DNA of 64,000 nucleotides, taken from assembly GCF_030814655.1 (NCBI RefSeq), contig NZ_JAUSVK010000001.1, positions 3,243,501 through 3,307,500 of the forward strand. The letters are read 5' to 3'. The first letter of the stretch is position 1, and the number at the start of each line of letters is the position of its first letter. This DNA is from Labrys monachus. Lineage in GTDB: Bacteria; Pseudomonadota; Alphaproteobacteria; Rhizobiales; Labraceae. Below the pieces are notes generated by a model. The model was not told the DNA's origin. It worked only from the letters and a program-made list of their open reading frames with translations, and made no database searches. The translations under genes and the position numbers were made by a program. This document shows positions 32,412 to 41,025 of this stretch, in pieces.

Positions 32412-33945
32412 GGGCGGCGCCCCCCATCAGCAGCCCGATCCTCTCCATGCTCATTCCCCTCGCCGGCTCCGGCTGGGACAGCCGGCCATCGTGGATGACC
32501 GATATCCTGTCGGCGATCTGGAATATCTCGTCGAGATCCTGGCTGATGACGATCACCGCCGAACCCCTGCGCGCCAGGTCGATCAGGGCCTGGTGGATCA
32601 AGGCGGCCGCGCCGGCATCGACGCCCCAGGTCGGCTGGTTGATGATGAGAAGGCTCGGTTCGCGCAGCATTTCCCGGCCGACCACGAATTTCTGCAGATT
32701 GCCGCCGGACAGAGCCCCCGCCTCCGGATCCGCCTTGCCCTTGCGGACCTGGAAGATCCGCGAGATCGTGTCGGCCTGCTGCGATGCCTTGCCCATGTCG
32801 ATCAGGCCATAGGAGACGAGCCCGCCGGTGGCATGGCCGGTAAGCAGCGCATTGCGCGACAGCGGCATGCGCGGCACCGAGGCGTGGCCGAGCCGCTCCT
32901 CCGGCACGAAGGCAGCCCCGAGGCGGCGCCGACCCGTGACGCCCAGCCGGCCGACGGGCTTGCCATCGATCTTCACGGCGGCGGCGGCGCCGACGACGCG
33001 CTCGCCCGAAAGCGCGGCGAAGAGTTCCGACTGGCCGTTGCCTGCCACGCCCGCGATCGCGACGACTTCGCCGCTGCGGACCGCAAGCGAGATATCCTTG
33101 AGCGCAACGCCGTGCAGGTCCTCCGCCGGCAGCGAGAGGGATTGGACTTCGAGCCTCACCGGACCGCTCTCGTCGGCCGGGCGGCCGAGGCCGACGACGC
33201 CGATGTCGGCCCCCACCATCAAGCGCGCGAGGCTCGCCGCGGTCTCCTTGCGGGGATCGCAGGTCGCCACGAGCTTGCCGTGCCGAAGCACCGTCGCCGT
33301 CTGGCACAGGCGCCTGACCTCGTCGAGGCGGTGGGAAATATACAGCACCGCCCGCCCCTCGCCGGCGATGCGCTCCAGCGTGACGAAGAGCTGGTCCGCC
33401 TCCTGCGGCGTCAGCACCGAAGTCGGCTCGTCCAGGATCAGGAGCTTGGGATCCTGCATCAGGCAGCGGACGATCTCGATGCGCTGGCGCTCGCCGACCG
33501 ACAGCGTATACACCGGGCGCCGGGGCTCCAGCGGCAGGCCATAGGCGGCGGAGACGGCGGCGATGCGTTCCTCCACCTCGCGCAGCCTGGTGCCCGGCGG
33601 CTGGGCCAGCGCGACGTTCTCCGCCACGGTGAGATTGTCGAACAGCGAGAAATGCTGGAACACCATGCCGATGCCGAGCGCCCGGGCGGCGGCCGGGCGC
33701 GGCAGATGGACCGGCCGGCCCTGCCAGAGCAACTGCCCCTCATTGGGCTGCAGCAGGCCGTACAGGATCTTCACGAAGGTCGACTTGCCCGCGCCGTTCT
33801 CGCCGAGCAGCGCATGGATCTCGTGCGGCATGATCTTGAGGTCGATGCCGTCATTGGCTCTCAGCGTTCCGAAAATCTTGACGATCCCGCGCGCCTCGAT
33901 CAGGGGCACCGAATTTTCCGCAACTGAAGCCGCCTTCATGGACAT
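32401..33945 (-). CDS. nucleoside/purine ABC transporter ATP-binding protein (duplicated ATPase, NupO type)
   Basis: The roughly 514-residue protein has two fused ABC domains. The first has a standard Walker A (GENGAGKST), the signature LSVGERQRIEI and Walker B LLILDEPTS. The second has the altered Walker A GVAGNGQSE, the signature LSGGNLQK and LLIINQPTWGVD. This is the usual asymmetric pattern of the RbsA/NupO family. ATG 33945 or 33939 may start translation. It powers the permease pair encoded downstream. It lies 46 bp downstream of xdhC in the same direction. Confidence 0.93.
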   Translation of the reverse strand: MSMKAASVAENSVPLIEARGIVKIFGTLRANDGIDLKIMPHEIHALLGENGAGKSTFVKILYGLLQPNEGQLLWQGRPVHLPRPAAARALGIGMVFQHFSLFDNLTVAENVALAQPPGTRLREVEERIAAVSAAYGLPLEPRRPVYTLSVGERQRIEIVRCLMQDPKLLILDEPTSVLTPQEADQLFVTLERIAGEGRAVLYISHRLDEVRRLCQTATVLRHGKLVATCDPRKETAASLARLMVGADIGVVGLGRPADESGPVRLEVQSLSLPAEDLHGVALKDISLAVRSGEVVAIAGVAGNGQSELFAALSGERVVGAAAAVKIDGKPVGRLGVTGRRRLGAAFVPEERLGHASVPRMPLSRNALLTGHATGGLVSYGLIDMGKASQQADTISRIFQVRKGKADPEAGALSGGNLQKFVVGREMLREPSLLIINQPTWGVDAGAAALIHQALIDLARRGSAVIVISQDLDEIFQIADRISVIHDGRLSQPEPARGMSMERIGLLMGGAAHAH

Positions 33946-33991
33946 GCCCAATTTATAGGCAGCGCCACCCTGCTTGCGAAGCACACAAACA

Positions 33992-35020
33992 TCATGAAAC
34001 CGCTTTTCCCCCAACAGAACGGCGTTCCGCCGGAAGGCGGCTTTCTTCGCGGCCGGCCCCCGCCGCCGCATATGCCGGAAGGAGCAAGATCTGCGCCACG
34101 ACCGAGGCTGCGATCACCGCCGGCTCCTTGCCTTCGATGCCGGGAATGCCGATCGGGCAGGTCAACCGGGCGATGCGCTCCTCGTCGAGGCCCGCCTGGC
34201 GCATCTGCGACAGGAAGCGGGCGCGCTTGGTCTGCGAGCCGATCACGCCGACATAGGCAAAGCGCCCCGCGGCGAGCGCCGCCAGGGCGATGGCAAGATC
34301 CAGCGCGTGGCTATGCGTCATGATCAGGATGCGGGCATCGTCCGGCGCCTGGCCCAGGCTCCGCTCCGGCTGGGGATCGCGCATGATCCTGACCTGCCGC
34401 GGCACATGGGCCGGAAAGGCGTCGGTCCGCGGATCGAACCAGAAGAGTTCGAAGGGCAGCGGCGCCAGCGCCATCACGAGCGCTCGGCCGACATGCCCGG
34501 CTCCGAACAGATAGACCGGCGGGTTGCGACTTCCGAACCGCTCGACCAGCCGCCCGTCGGCCAGCAGCACGGGCGCGGCGGACGGGGCAAGCGCCGCCTC
34601 GGTCTCACCCGCCGGCCGGCGCGAGAAGGAGCCGCCGGGCTGCGGCAGGCCGATCGTGATCATCTCCGCTCCGTCTTCCCGCGCCGACAGGGCCGCAAGC
34701 CAGGGCAGGTCCGTCCGATCGAACCGTTCGAGCATCAGCCGCACGCGGCCGCCGCAGCATTGGCCGAGATCCGGACCGAGCGCCCTATCCGTCATGCGCA
34801 TGCGGCTCCCGGCGGCGCTGGCGAGCAGCGCCTGTGCCTCGGCCAGGGCCTGCCACTCCAGGGCGCCGCCGCCGATCGTGCCGGAAAACGCGCCGTCGGG
34901 CCGCACGGCCATGCGGGTTCCGGCTTCGCGCGGGCTCGAACCGCTGACGGCCATGACCGTGACGAGGACGGCGCCGCCGTCCCGTTCGACCATCCTCTCC
35001 AGCGTGGCGAAAATGCCCAT
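33992..35020 (-). CDS. xdhC: xanthine dehydrogenase accessory protein XdhC
   Basis: The 342-residue chaperone inserts sulfurated molybdenum cofactor into xanthine dehydrogenase. The N-terminal XdhC/CoxI domain has VSGSSPREAGTRMAV, SGTIGGGALEW and the Cys pair in GQCCGGRVRL. The C-terminal Rossmann domain has YLFGAGHVGRALV, MTHSHALDLAI, YVGVIGSQTKRAR and a terminal GIPGIEGKEPAVIAAS. It is separated by 19 bp from xdhB and belongs to the same transcript. Confidence 0.95.
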   Translation of the reverse strand: MGIFATLERMVERDGGAVLVTVMAVSGSSPREAGTRMAVRPDGAFSGTIGGGALEWQALAEAQALLASAAGSRMRMTDRALGPDLGQCCGGRVRLMLERFDRTDLPWLAALSAREDGAEMITIGLPQPGGSFSRRPAGETEAALAPSAAPVLLADGRLVERFGSRNPPVYLFGAGHVGRALVMALAPLPFELFWFDPRTDAFPAHVPRQVRIMRDPQPERSLGQAPDDARILIMTHSHALDLAIALAALAAGRFAYVGVIGSQTKRARFLSQMRQAGLDEERIARLTCPIGIPGIEGKEPAVIAASVVAQILLLPAYAAAGAGREESRLPAERRSVGGKAVS

Positions 35021-35039
35021 GGTGCTTTCCGGCCGCCTG

Positions 35040-37355
35040 TCAGGATGCCCGCATGGCCGCTTTGATCGACTTCAGGATCTCCTCCGGCGTCGCGGGCGCA
35101 TCGAGCGAGACCCGAGCCCCCGGCGCCAGGCTGTGGATGGCGTCGGCGATGGCGCAGAACACGGAAATCGCCAGCATCAGCGGCGGCTCGCCCACCGCCT
35201 TCGACCGGCCGACCGTCTCCTCGCGATTCTGCCGCTCGAACAGCGCCACGCGGAAATCCTCGGGAACGTCGCCGGCGGTCGGGATCTTGTAGGTCGAGGG
35301 GGCGTGGGTGCGCAGGCGCCCCTGGGCATCGAACACCAGTTCCTCGGTGGTCAGCCAGCCCATGCCCTGGACGAAGCCGCCTTCGATCTGGCCGATGTCG
35401 ATCGCCGGATTGAGCGAGCGGCCGACATCGTGGAGGATGTCCACGCGGTCGACCTTCATCTCGCCCGTCAGCGTGTCGATCGTGACTTCGGAGCAGGACG
35501 CGCCATAGGCGAAATACAGGAAGGGACGGCCGAGGCCGGCTGCCCTGTCCCAATGGATCTTCGGGGTCTTGTAGAAGCCCGTCGCAGACAGCGAGACCCG
35601 GGCCTGCACCGCCATCTTGGCGAGTTCGCCGAAGGACAGGCTCCGACCGCCGGCGACGACGCGCCCGCCCTCGAATGCGATCGATTCGGCGGCGACGCCG
35701 AACTCGTTCGCGGCCACGGCCGCCATGCGGTCGCGGATCGCGAGGGCGGCGGCGCGCGCCGCCTGGCCGTTGAGATCGGTGCCGGAGGAAGCCGCGGTGG
35801 GCGAGGTGTTGGGCACCTTGGCGGTGGTGGTCGCGGTGATCTTCACCGCGGAGACGTCGATGCCGAAGACGTCGGCCGTGACCTGCGCCACCTTCATGTA
35901 GAGGCCCTGCCCCATCTCGGTCCCGCCATGGTTCAGATGGACCGAGCCATCCGAATAGACGTGCACGAGCGCGCCGGCCTGGTTGAGCTGGATCAGCGTG
36001 AAGGAAATCCCGAACTTCACCGGCGTCAGCGCGATGCCCTTCTTCAGGATGGCGCTGTTGTCGTTGAATGCGGCGATCCGCCTGCGGCGCTCGCGGTAAT
36101 CGGCGCTCGCCTCCAGCGTCTCGACCAGTTCGAGGAGGATGTTGTCCTCCACCGTCTGGCCATAGGGCGTGCGGTCGCGCCCGCCGGCGTAGAAATTCGC
36201 CTTGCGTACGTCGAGCGGATCGAGACCGAGCGTCCAGGCAATCGCATCGATGGCCCGTTCCATGCCCATCATGCCCTGCGGGCCGCCAAAGCCGCGAAAG
36301 GCGGTGTTGGACACCGTGTTGGTCTTCATGCGCCTCGTCGCGATGCGCGCATCCCCGAGGAAATAGGCGTTGTCGGCGTGGAACATGGTCCGGTCGCAGA
36401 TGCCGAGCGACAGGTCCGCCGAATAGCCGCAGCGGGCGGCATAGAGCACGTCATAGCCGGTGATGACGCCGTCCTCGTCGAAGCCGACGTCGTAATTGAC
36501 GAGGAAATCATGGCGCTTGCCCGTCATCGCCATATCGTCGTCGCGGTCGAGGCGCAGCTTGCAGGGCCGGCCGGTGACGCGGGCGGCCAGCGCCGCCAGC
36601 GCAGCCCATTGGCTGGCCTGGCTCTCCTTGCCGCCGAAGCCGCCGCCCATGCGTCGGACCTCGCACTCCACCGCATGATCGGCGACGCCCAGCACGCGGG
36701 CGACGACATGCTGGACCTCGGTCGGATGCTGCGTCGAGGACAGCACATACATGTCGCTGTCCTCGCCGGGAACGGCGAGGACGACCTGCCCTTCGAGATA
36801 GAAATGCTCCTGGCCTCCGATGCGGATCGAGCCGTGCAGGCGGTTGGCGGCGCCGTCGAGCGCCTCGTCCGGCTCGCCCTGCGCGAAGGCATAATCGGGC
36901 ATCACCACCACGTCCTGGTCGAGAGCCTCGTCGACGGTCACGACCGGGATCGTCTCGCTGTATTCGATCCTGGCGAGAGCGGCGGCGCGCCTCGCCTGCT
37001 CCCGGCTGCGCCCGACGACGGCGAACACGACCTGGGAATGGAACTCGATGCTCTCCTCCGCCAGGCACGGGTCGCAGTCGAAATCGACCGGCGAGACGTC
37101 GTTGCGGCCGGGCACGTCGGCCGCCGTCAGCACGGCGACCACGCCCGGCGCCGCGCGCACCGCCTCCAGGTCCATGACGAGGATCCGCCCGGCCGCGATC
37201 TTCGAGCCCACCGGAACGACATGCAGCGTGCCGGCGGGTTCGGGCACGTCGTCGACATAGAGGGCGGCGCCGGCGACGTGCTTCGTCGCCGAATCATGCG
37301 GTCGCGACCGGCCGGCCGCCGTCGTTTCGCTCGGCAGTGACGGTTTATGCAGCAT
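35040..37355 (-). CDS. xdhB: xanthine dehydrogenase molybdenum-binding subunit XdhB
   Basis: The roughly 771-residue subunit carries the molybdopterin active site that hydroxylates hypoxanthine and xanthine to urate. Seen are ALYVDDVPEP at the N-terminal cap, GGQEHFYLE, RRMGGGFGGKESQ, NTAFRGFGGPQGM (Arg of the active site), NHGGTEMGQGLYMKV and VGEPPLMLA (catalytic Glu). ATG 37355 is preferred since GGGAG lies 7 bases upstream; GTG 37361 is an alternative. It overlaps the end of xdhA. Confidence 0.95.
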   Translation of the reverse strand: MLHKPSLPSETTAAGRSRPHDSATKHVAGAALYVDDVPEPAGTLHVVPVGSKIAAGRILVMDLEAVRAAPGVVAVLTAADVPGRNDVSPVDFDCDPCLAEESIEFHSQVVFAVVGRSREQARRAAALARIEYSETIPVVTVDEALDQDVVVMPDYAFAQGEPDEALDGAANRLHGSIRIGGQEHFYLEGQVVLAVPGEDSDMYVLSSTQHPTEVQHVVARVLGVADHAVECEVRRMGGGFGGKESQASQWAALAALAARVTGRPCKLRLDRDDDMAMTGKRHDFLVNYDVGFDEDGVITGYDVLYAARCGYSADLSLGICDRTMFHADNAYFLGDARIATRRMKTNTVSNTAFRGFGGPQGMMGMERAIDAIAWTLGLDPLDVRKANFYAGGRDRTPYGQTVEDNILLELVETLEASADYRERRRRIAAFNDNSAILKKGIALTPVKFGISFTLIQLNQAGALVHVYSDGSVHLNHGGTEMGQGLYMKVAQVTADVFGIDVSAVKITATTTAKVPNTSPTAASSGTDLNGQAARAAALAIRDRMAAVAANEFGVAAESIAFEGGRVVAGGRSLSFGELAKMAVQARVSLSATGFYKTPKIHWDRAAGLGRPFLYFAYGASCSEVTIDTLTGEMKVDRVDILHDVGRSLNPAIDIGQIEGGFVQGMGWLTTEELVFDAQGRLRTHAPSTYKIPTAGDVPEDFRVALFERQNREETVGRSKAVGEPPLMLAISVFCAIADAIHSLAPGARVSLDAPATPEEILKSIKAAMRAS

Positions 37356-38820
37356 CGGCACGCTCCCGGCGGCCCAGCAATCGCGTCTCGGTGGTTTCGG
37401 CGCCCGCGACCTCGACCAGCGCCTTCATCAGCAGCGCACGCGCCACCTCCTGGCGATATTCGGCGGAGGCGCGCATGTCGGCGATCGGCTGGAAATCCCG
37501 GCCGAGCGCATCGAGCGCCTTCGGCCAGGTCGAACTGTCGTCGAGATCGATGCCGGCGAGCGCCGCCTCGGTCTGCTTGCCGCGCCTCGGCGTCGCCGCC
37601 ATGCCGCCGAACGCCACGCGGGCGCCGGCGATGCGGCCGTCCTCCAGCGTGAACTTGAACGCGCCCATCACCGCCGAGATGTCCTCGTCGAAGCGCTTGG
37701 AGATCTTGTAGCAGCGGAAGGCCTCGTCCGGCCGCAACCTCGCCAGGGCGAGCCCGACGACGAATTCGCCGGCAAGCCGATCCTGCTTGCCATAGGCGAC
37801 GAAGAAGTCCTCCAGAGGCAGGGACCGGCCGTCGTCACCGCGGCGCAGATAGAGCTTGGCGCCGAGCGCGATCAAAGCGGGCGCGAGGTCGCCGATTGGG
37901 GAGCCGTTGGCGATGTTGCCGCCGACCGTCCCGGACGCCCGCACCTGCGTGGAGCCGAAGCGGCGCATCAGCTCGCCGAGATCGGGGTCGACGCCGGCAA
38001 GCACGTCCAGCGCCCGGGCATGCGTCACCGCGGCTCCCATCGAAATGCCCTCGGCATTGACGGACAGGCGATCGAGCTTTTCCACGCGGCCGAGCCAGAT
38101 GATTTTCCGGAGGTCGCGCAATTGCTTGGTGATCCACAGGCCGACATCCGTGGCGCCGCCCACCAGCGTCGCGTCGGGATGGCGCAGATAGAGTCGGGCG
38201 AGCGAATCCACCGAGGCGGGTGCCGCAAAGAAGCGCTGCTCATCGCCGACGAAGACGTCGACGCCGTCATGGAGGACCGCGAGCGAGCGCACCGTCCCGG
38301 CCTTCTCCCGGGCGAACGCGTCCGTCGCCAGCCCGGCGCAGACGGACATCGCAGCATCGATGATCGGCCGGTAGCCGGTGCAGCGGCACAGATTGCCGGC
38401 GAGCTGGTCGGTCACGGTCTGCCGCGAGACCGGGCGCGTCCCCTCCTGGTAGAGCGAGAACAGCGACATCACGATGCCCGGCGTGCAGAAGCCGCATTGC
38501 GAGCCGTGGTGGTCGACCATGGCCTGCTGGACCGGATGCAGAGCGTCGCCCTCGGCCAGATCCTCGACGGCGACGAGTTCGCAGCCGTCGACCATGCCGG
38601 TCAGCGTGATGCAGGCGTTGACGGGCTCATAATGCAGCGCTCCGTCGCGCATCCGGCCGAGCACCACCGTGCAGGCGCCGCAATCGCCTTCGTTGCAGCC
38701 TTCCTTGGTCCCGACGGCGCGCTTGGTCAGGCGCAGGTGATCGAGCAGGGTCTCCTTGGGATCGAGCCCTTCGACGGTTTCGATGACGCCCTTGCGCAGA
38801 TAGCGAATCGACTGGCGCAT
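37345..38820 (-). CDS. xdhA: xanthine dehydrogenase small subunit XdhA (2x[2Fe-2S], FAD)
   Basis: The 491-residue subunit moves electrons from the molybdenum site to NAD. The plant-type [2Fe-2S] ligands are EGCNEGDCGACTVV plus a later Cys in NACIT. The second cluster ligands are CGFCTPG and GNLCRCTGYRPI. The FAD-binding domain has LVGGATDVGLWITKQ and GTVGGNIANGSPIGD, followed by the CO dehydrogenase flavoprotein C-terminal domain. The start codon overlaps the uraH stop (TGATG), and its end overlaps xdhB. Confidence 0.95.
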   Translation of the reverse strand: MRQSIRYLRKGVIETVEGLDPKETLLDHLRLTKRAVGTKEGCNEGDCGACTVVLGRMRDGALHYEPVNACITLTGMVDGCELVAVEDLAEGDALHPVQQAMVDHHGSQCGFCTPGIVMSLFSLYQEGTRPVSRQTVTDQLAGNLCRCTGYRPIIDAAMSVCAGLATDAFAREKAGTVRSLAVLHDGVDVFVGDEQRFFAAPASVDSLARLYLRHPDATLVGGATDVGLWITKQLRDLRKIIWLGRVEKLDRLSVNAEGISMGAAVTHARALDVLAGVDPDLGELMRRFGSTQVRASGTVGGNIANGSPIGDLAPALIALGAKLYLRRGDDGRSLPLEDFFVAYGKQDRLAGEFVVGLALARLRPDEAFRCYKISKRFDEDISAVMGAFKFTLEDGRIAGARVAFGGMAATPRRGKQTEAALAGIDLDDSSTWPKALDALGRDFQPIADMRASAEYRQEVARALLMKALVEVAGAETTETRLLGRRERADAA

Positions 38821-39167
38821 CAGCTGCCTCGATAGGTTGAGTAGCCATAGGGCGAGACCAGCAGAGGCACGTGATAATGCGTCGGCTCGGCCAGCCCGAA
38901 GCGGATCGGTATGGCGTCGAGAAAGGCGGGCTCCGGCAGCACGACGCCATTGGCCCGAAAATAGTCGCCCGCTTCGAAGACGATCTCGTAGCTGCCCGCG
39001 GCGAAATCATCGTCCGCGAGAAGCGGCCGGTCGACCCGACCGTCCGCATTGGTGACGCATTCGGCGAGCACCGCGCCGTCGGCGAGGCGGCGCAAGGTCA
39101 GCTTCAGGCCGGCGGCGGGCCTGCCGGCGCTGGTGTCCAGGACATGTGTCGTCAAACGGCCTGCCAT
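38820..39167 (-). CDS. uraH: 5-hydroxyisourate hydrolase
   Basis: The 115-residue transthyretin-like enzyme hydrolyses 5-hydroxyisourate to OHCU. The N-terminal HVLDTSAGRPA, central DGRVDRPLL, FFxxxxY-type VFEAGDYF, HYHVPLLVSPYGYSTYRGS and the conserved terminal YRGS tetrapeptide are all present. ATG 39167 is the natural start. It is the first gene of the long minus-strand purine locus, so the locus promoter should lie between here and metZ. Confidence 0.95.
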   Translation of the reverse strand: MAGRLTTHVLDTSAGRPAAGLKLTLRRLADGAVLAECVTNADGRVDRPLLADDDFAAGSYEIVFEAGDYFRANGVVLPEPAFLDAIPIRFGLAEPTHYHVPLLVSPYGYSTYRGS

Positions 39168-39200
39168 CGAACGCCTCAAATCGGAGCAACGTCATATTTG

Positions 39201-39226
39201 CCTCTTTTGGCGGCGGCGAAAAGAGG
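39201..39226. promoter_or_regulatory. inverted repeat upstream of uraH, candidate operator
   Basis: CCTCTTTT (39201-39208) and AAAAGAGG (39219-39226) form a perfect 8-bp inverted repeat with a 10-bp spacer, 34 bp upstream of the uraH start. The spacing suits a dimeric repressor site for the purine operon. No regulator gene lies next to it. Confidence 0.4.
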
Positions 39227-39353
39227 AGGCGGCAGAATATTCGTCCGACGCTTGCAGATTTGGCCCGCCGGCCGGCCGTTACTCGAAGCAAAGATGCCGA
39301 TCGGTGGGCCGCCCCGGCCGTCCGGAGGGGGGCCTCCCCCGATCCGCTGCTCC

Positions 39354-40559
39354 TCAAGCCTGATCGAGCGCCTGGAGGAAATCCTCGACGAGGTCGTCGG
39401 CATCCTCGATTCCGGCGGAGAAGCGCAGCATGCCCTGGCGAATGCCCATGCCGAGGCGCTGGTCCTCGTCGAAGCGCTGATGCGTCGTGGTCGAGGGATG
39501 GGTCACCAGGCTCTTGGCGTCGCCGAGATTGTTGGAGATCCGGGTCACCCTGAGCGCGTTCGCGACCCGGAACGCACCCTGCTTGCCGCCGGCCACCTCG
39601 AAGGTCACCAGCGTGCCGCCGGCCTTCATCTGGCGGCGGGCGAGCGCCGCCTGCGGATGGTCGTCCCGGAAGGGGTAGATCACGCGCTCGACCGCCTTGT
39701 GCGCCGCCAGGACATCGGCGACCCGCGCGGCATTGGCGACCTGCTTTTCCACCCGCAGCGGCAGGGTCTCGATGCCCTTCAGCATCACCCAAGCGTTGAA
39801 CGGGGAGATGGAAGGCCCGGTCTGGCGCAGATAGGTCTGGATGTGGTCGGCGATGAACTTCTCGGAGGCGAGGATCACGCCGGCCAGGCACCTGCCCTGC
39901 CCGTCTATATGCTTGGTGGCGGAATAGACGACGCAGGTGGCGCCCAGTTCCAGCGGGCTCTGCAGCATCGGCGTGGCGAAGACGTTGTCGACGACGAGGG
40001 AGGCACCGGCATCCCTGGCAATGGCAGCGATCGCCGCGATATCGAGGATTTCGAGGGTCGGATTGGTCGGGCTCTCGAGAAAGAAGACCTTGGTCTCCGG
40101 CCGCACGGCCGCACGCCACTGGTCGAGATCCGTGCCGTCGACCAGCGTCGAAGCGACGCCGAAGCGCGGCAGCAGCTCTTCGATCACATAGCGACAGGAC
40201 CCGAAGAGAGCCTTCGCCGCAACGATGTGATCCCCGGCCTTGACCTGCCCGACCAGCGCCGCGGTGACGGCGGCCATGCCGGAGGCGGTGGCTCGGGCGG
40301 CCTCGGCACCCTCCAGCTCGGCCATGCGCCGCTCGAACATGGCGACGGTGGGATTGGAGAAGCGGCTGTAGATGAAGCCCGCTTCGTCGCCCTTGAACCG
40401 GGCCTCGGCCGCCTCGGCCGTGTCGTAGACGAAGCCCTGCGTGAGGAACAGCGCCTCGGACGTCTCCCCGAACTGCGAGCGGGATGTGCCCGCATGGACC
40501 AGGCGCGTTGCAGGGCGCCAGTTGCGGGGGGATGCGGACTTCGATGAGGGATCGTTCAT
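39354..40559 (-). CDS. metZ: O-succinylhomoserine sulfhydrylase
   Basis: The 401-residue PLP enzyme makes homocysteine directly from O-succinylhomoserine and sulfide. Family features are TRLVHAGTSRSQFGETSEAL at the N-terminus, YSRFSNPTVAMFERRMAEL, ATASGMAAV, FLESPTNPTLE, VVDNVFATP and the PLP lysine in VYSATKHIDGQGR. The HAG...SQFGETSEA start distinguishes MetZ from MetB/MetC. ATG 40559 is favoured because AGGA lies 9 bases upstream; at ATG 40568 the AGGA would be directly adjacent. A SAM-II riboswitch and promoter precede the gene. Confidence 0.93.
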   Translation of the reverse strand: MNDPSSKSASPRNWRPATRLVHAGTSRSQFGETSEALFLTQGFVYDTAEAAEARFKGDEAGFIYSRFSNPTVAMFERRMAELEGAEAARATASGMAAVTAALVGQVKAGDHIVAAKALFGSCRYVIEELLPRFGVASTLVDGTDLDQWRAAVRPETKVFFLESPTNPTLEILDIAAIAAIARDAGASLVVDNVFATPMLQSPLELGATCVVYSATKHIDGQGRCLAGVILASEKFIADHIQTYLRQTGPSISPFNAWVMLKGIETLPLRVEKQVANAARVADVLAAHKAVERVIYPFRDDHPQAALARRQMKAGGTLVTFEVAGGKQGAFRVANALRVTRISNNLGDAKSLVTHPSTTTHQRFDEDQRLGMGIRQGMLRFSAGIEDADDLVEDFLQALDQA

Positions 40560-40606
40560 TTGCGGCATTCCTGTAGCCGCAGTCGAGCGCGAACGCTCTT
40601 CCCCAC

Positions 40607-40668
40607 GGCCCCTTTAGCAAGTTGTTTTACGTGGCTGCAAGCCGGCCGGCCCAAATTCACCACGACGA
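40607..40668 (-). ncRNA. SAM-II (SAM-alpha) riboswitch controlling metZ
   Basis: The minus-strand leader reads CGTGGTGAATTTGGGCC, then GGCTTGCAGCCACG, then TAAAACAACTTGCTAAAGG. This matches the SAM-II consensus: a P1 stem GTGG/CCAC, an internal T-rich segment and the 3' GCTAAA pseudoknot strand. It lies about 50 nt upstream of metZ, the typical place in alphaproteobacteria. SAM binding would hide the ribosome-binding region and shut off metZ. The predicted promoter starts transcription exactly at its 5' end. Confidence 0.9.
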
Positions 40669-40674
40669 AGCCTG

Positions 40675-40703
40675 TGATTAGCCCCAAGCATCCATGGCGT
40701 CAA
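40675..40703 (-). promoter_or_regulatory. metZ promoter
   Basis: On the minus strand TTGACG (40703-40698) and TAATCA (40680-40675) are separated by 17 bp. Transcription would begin near 40668, at the 5' edge of the SAM-II aptamer, which supports both calls. Confidence 0.7.
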
Positions 40704-41025
40704 CGGAAGGTTTCGTCTAGAGCGTTGTGAGTCAAGGTTCGCAGGACCGGGCAGGACGATGCACCGCGTGTCGCCGTTCCCTCGACGGGAAGGGCCGATA
40801 CGAGGCGTCGCGGCGGGAGGACTTTCCGGGAAAGCCCGCGGGGAGCCTCGATGCCGTTCGGGCGGCGCCTCTTCGTCCGCACGGCCCTGCATGCCGCCCG
40901 GGGCGGCCGTCGCAACGTGGATTTCGCCGGAGGCCGGTCACCGGGAAACGGTGAAGATCCGGAACCAACATCATCGCGCTCCCGCAGGGCGGAACGGACA
41001 TATGATTTCTCGACAGGCAGCTTCC
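40704..41025. other. intergenic region before the dCTP deaminase gene
   Basis: This 322-bp stretch contains no gene I can support. The frames open here are extensions of, or antisense to, the deaminase gene. A TCTAGAGCG-like tract at about 40726 recalls the flank of the repeat at 16230-16262. Confidence 0.4.

Noticed and set aside
39168-39353. Purine or guanidine riboswitch upstream of uraH (and of the agmatinase gene at 9947-10119)
   Set aside because: No conserved aptamer sequence of either class could be recognised.
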